Part shown: piece after piece, positions 62,561 to 64,000 of the stretch
Position numbering within the stretch: position 1 is the first letter of the stretch
Layout of the letters: every line of letters begins with the position of its first letter
Origin: an uncultured Prevotella sp.
Lineage (GTDB): Bacteria; Bacteroidota; Bacteroidia; Bacteroidales; Bacteroidaceae
Direction: 5' to 3'
DNA: 64,000 bases
Assembly: GCA_905234845.1 (NCBI GenBank)
Contig: CAJOIW010000004.1
Span: 19,911-83,910 of the forward strand
Translations under genes and position numbers: made by a program
The notes under the pieces: model-generated
Seen by the model: the letters and a program-made list of their open reading frames with translations, nothing else
What the model was told of the DNA's origin: nothing
Databases searched by the model: none

Positions 62561-62695
62561 ATGCAAAAGAATCTTGCTACAGATTTTCTGGCATCAAACG
62601 TTAAGGATTCTCTCATTGGCGTAAATGTGAAACGGAGTGTTGCCGTTTCTACATTAAAGGTAAATGTGACAGTAGACTTTTTGGTTAGGGATTAA
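62561..62695 (+). CDS. Possible small protein upstream of the methyltransferase gene
   Basis: 44 codons, ATGCAAAAGAAT to TAA, 21 bases before the methyltransferase ATG. Start lies 26 bases after a -7 box. The peptide (QKNLATDFLASNVKDSLIG then VNVKRSVAVSTLKVNVTVDF) has no recognised motif. It could be an untranslated leader. Confidence 0.35.
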   Translation: MQKNLATDFLASNVKDSLIGVNVKRSVAVSTLKVNVTVDFLVRD

Positions 62696-62716
62696 ACATA
62701 TAAAGTGACGATAATA

Positions 62717-64000
62717 ATGGCACAATCAGTAGAACCTCAAATTGCAGACTTGGCCAATGGTTGGCTTAAGCAATATAAATTAAAATACTTCATAGAGCAA
62801 GATGCTCCAAATGAAGAAATAAAAAATGCCCTGCATGAGTATGAATCAAAACAAGGCGGCTCTGGAGGTAATCGCCCTGATTGTAATTTGCTATTACAAG
62901 ACTCTCAAGGTGAATGGTGGCCTGTTCTAATTGAATACAAAGGCTACAAGGACAAATTAGTGAAATGTGATAACGAGGGCCAAGTAGCAAATCGTAACGC
63001 AAAAGGACAGCCTGATTATAAGAATATTAGTCAATATGCTGTCAATGGTGCCGTACACTATGCCAACGCTCTGTTGCATTATACAACATACGAGCACATT
63101 ATTGCAATTGGTATTACTGGTTATCGCGACACCGACACAGCCGAACTGCATTATGAACTTGGTGTATATTATGTGGGAAAAGACAATTTCGGTATCGGAC
63201 AGCGTATTAACGATTATACTGATCTTTCTTTTCTCTCGCCAAAACATTTCGAAGCATTTATTGCACAGGTACGTAATTTAAGTCTTAGCCCTGATGAACT
63301 TGACAAACTCAAACAACGCCGCGAGCAAGAAATAAACATCAGTCTTGTAAAACTAAACAACGATATTTACCAGAACGAAAAGGGTATTTCTGAGAGCGGA
63401 CGAGTTTACCTTGTTGCAGCCACCATTATTGCAACGCTTGGTATACCAGGAAAAGTTAAACCTTTGGAAAAAAACGATCTCAAATCTAGCACAGAGCAGC
63501 GTAACCGAGACGGCGATATAATCGTACGTAAAATTGAAGCCTTTCTTGCAGAAAAGAGTATTCCTAATGACAAGCAAGCCCTTATTGTCCGTACGCTACA
63601 GAATACACTTACAACAGATAATATTAATCGTCCAATTAATGGCGAAAGTCAACTTAAACGTGTATTCTGTAAGGTGATTGATGATCTTGGCATCTATTAT
63701 AAAATAGGACTATCTACAGATTTTACTGGTCGACTTTTCAATGAAATGTACAACTGGCTTGGCTTTACACAAGATAAGCTCAACGATGTTGTTCTCACCC
63801 CCTCCTATGTTGCCACTCTCTTGGTACGTCTTGCCCATGTTAACCGTAATAGTTATGTATGGGATTTTGCTACAGGTAGTGCTGGTTTGCTTGTTGCGGC
63901 TATGAACGAAATGCTTTCAGATGCCAAAGCACATATTAATTCGCCAGAAAAGCTATTGATAAAAGAAGCAGAAATAAAAGCCAATCAGTTACTTGGTCTT
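62717..64000 (+). CDS. Fused PD-(D/E)XK nuclease and N6-adenine DNA methyltransferase, 3' end outside window
   Basis: 428 codons are visible to the right edge with no stop. N-terminal nuclease core: RPDCNLLL (Asp at 55) and VLIEYKG (Glu73, Lys75), the PD-x(n)-ExK pattern. Then a helical region (about 190-340) and the SAM-binding motif WDFATGSAGLL (about 382-392) of HsdM-type N6 methyltransferases; the NPPY catalytic motif is expected beyond the edge. The architecture is that of type IIG or single-chain type I-like restriction-modification. The DNA is visibly more AT-rich than the rest, suggesting transfer. Confidence 0.78.
   Translation, partial: MAQSVEPQIADLANGWLKQYKLKYFIEQDAPNEEIKNALHEYESKQGGSGGNRPDCNLLLQDSQGEWWPVLIEYKGYKDKLVKCDNEGQVANRNAKGQPDYKNISQYAVNGAVHYANALLHYTTYEHIIAIGITGYRDTDTAELHYELGVYYVGKDNFGIGQRINDYTDLSFLSPKHFEAFIAQVRNLSLSPDELDKLKQRREQEINISLVKLNNDIYQNEKGISESGRVYLVAATIIATLGIPGKVKPLEKNDLKSSTEQRNRDGDIIVRKIEAFLAEKSIPNDKQALIVRTLQNTLTTDNINRPINGESQLKRVFCKVIDDLGIYYKIGLSTDFTGRLFNEMYNWLGFTQDKLNDVVLTPSYVATLLVRLAHVNRNSYVWDFATGSAGLLVAAMNEMLSDAKAHINSPEKLLIKEAEIKANQLLGL

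Overview
The window looks like a chromosomal segment of a Prevotella-type Bacteroidales species. Reasons: promoters of the Bacteroidetes type (-7 box TAnnTTTG, sometimes with a TTTG -33 box about 20 bases upstream), almost no Shine-Dalgarno sites, a BspA-like leucine-rich surface protein, sortase-independent C-terminal sorting-like tails, DUF4292/TPR/EnvC synteny, and a SusC-type/TonB-style outer membrane barrel. No rRNA, tRNA, CRISPR array, transposase or phage gene was recognised.

Layout. (1) 1-14.5 kb, minus strand: the division and cell wall (dcw) cluster mraZ-rsmH-ftsL-ftsI-murE-mraY-murD-ftsW-murG-murC-ftsQ-ftsA (ftsA runs off the left edge). A three-copy 10-bp-periodic MraZ operator lies behind the mraZ promoter. 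(2) 14.9-20.0 kb, plus strand: a two-gene acyltransferase pair resembling the glycine-lipid genes glsA/glsB, a secreted GH2 glycosidase, and a dGTPase. (3) 20.3-21.5 kb, minus strand: a DUF4468-like protein and a small lipoprotein, preceded by a strongly folded RNA candidate at 21.54-21.89 kb. (4) 22.7-32.4 kb, plus strand: an eight-gene membrane operon: a sulfatase-fold phosphoethanolamine-transferase-like protein, two acyltransferase-3 proteins, a UbiA-family decaprenyl-phosphate phosphoribosyltransferase-like enzyme, a HAD-IB phosphatase, and three tandem paralogous polytopic proteins that look like GT-C glycosyltransferases. I infer a polyprenyl-phospho-pentose envelope-glycan pathway; this is the best candidate for an undescribed system. 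(5) 33.2-38.1 kb: dut, a TPR protein, a DUF4292 lipoprotein and an EnvC-like factor. (6) 38.15-45.2 kb: the trp operon trpB-E-G-D-(C-F fusion)-A, led by a complete transcription attenuator with a 20-codon leader peptide containing three consecutive Trp codons. (7) 45.4-59.5 kb, mostly minus strand: a 1673-residue CotH/lamin-tail secreted protein, a TPR-AraC regulator, a BspA-like protein with two tiny downstream genes, a PD-(D/E)XK nuclease and an outer membrane barrel. (8) 59.7-62.0 kb: a RecD-like ATPase and a lipoprotein. (9) 62.5-64.0 kb: a more AT-rich end with a nuclease-methyltransferase fusion running off the right edge.

The window is also full of dispersed repeats. A G/C-rich palindromic family sits between genes and, strikingly, in frame inside at least eight ORFs, including trpE. 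A second family of 13-16 bp palindromes (GAAAG...CTTTC / GAAAC...GTTTC) forms clusters in which both arms change together. A third, promoter-like 66-bp repeat is tandemly duplicated in front of the AraC-type regulator and occurs once more in front of the RecD-like gene.
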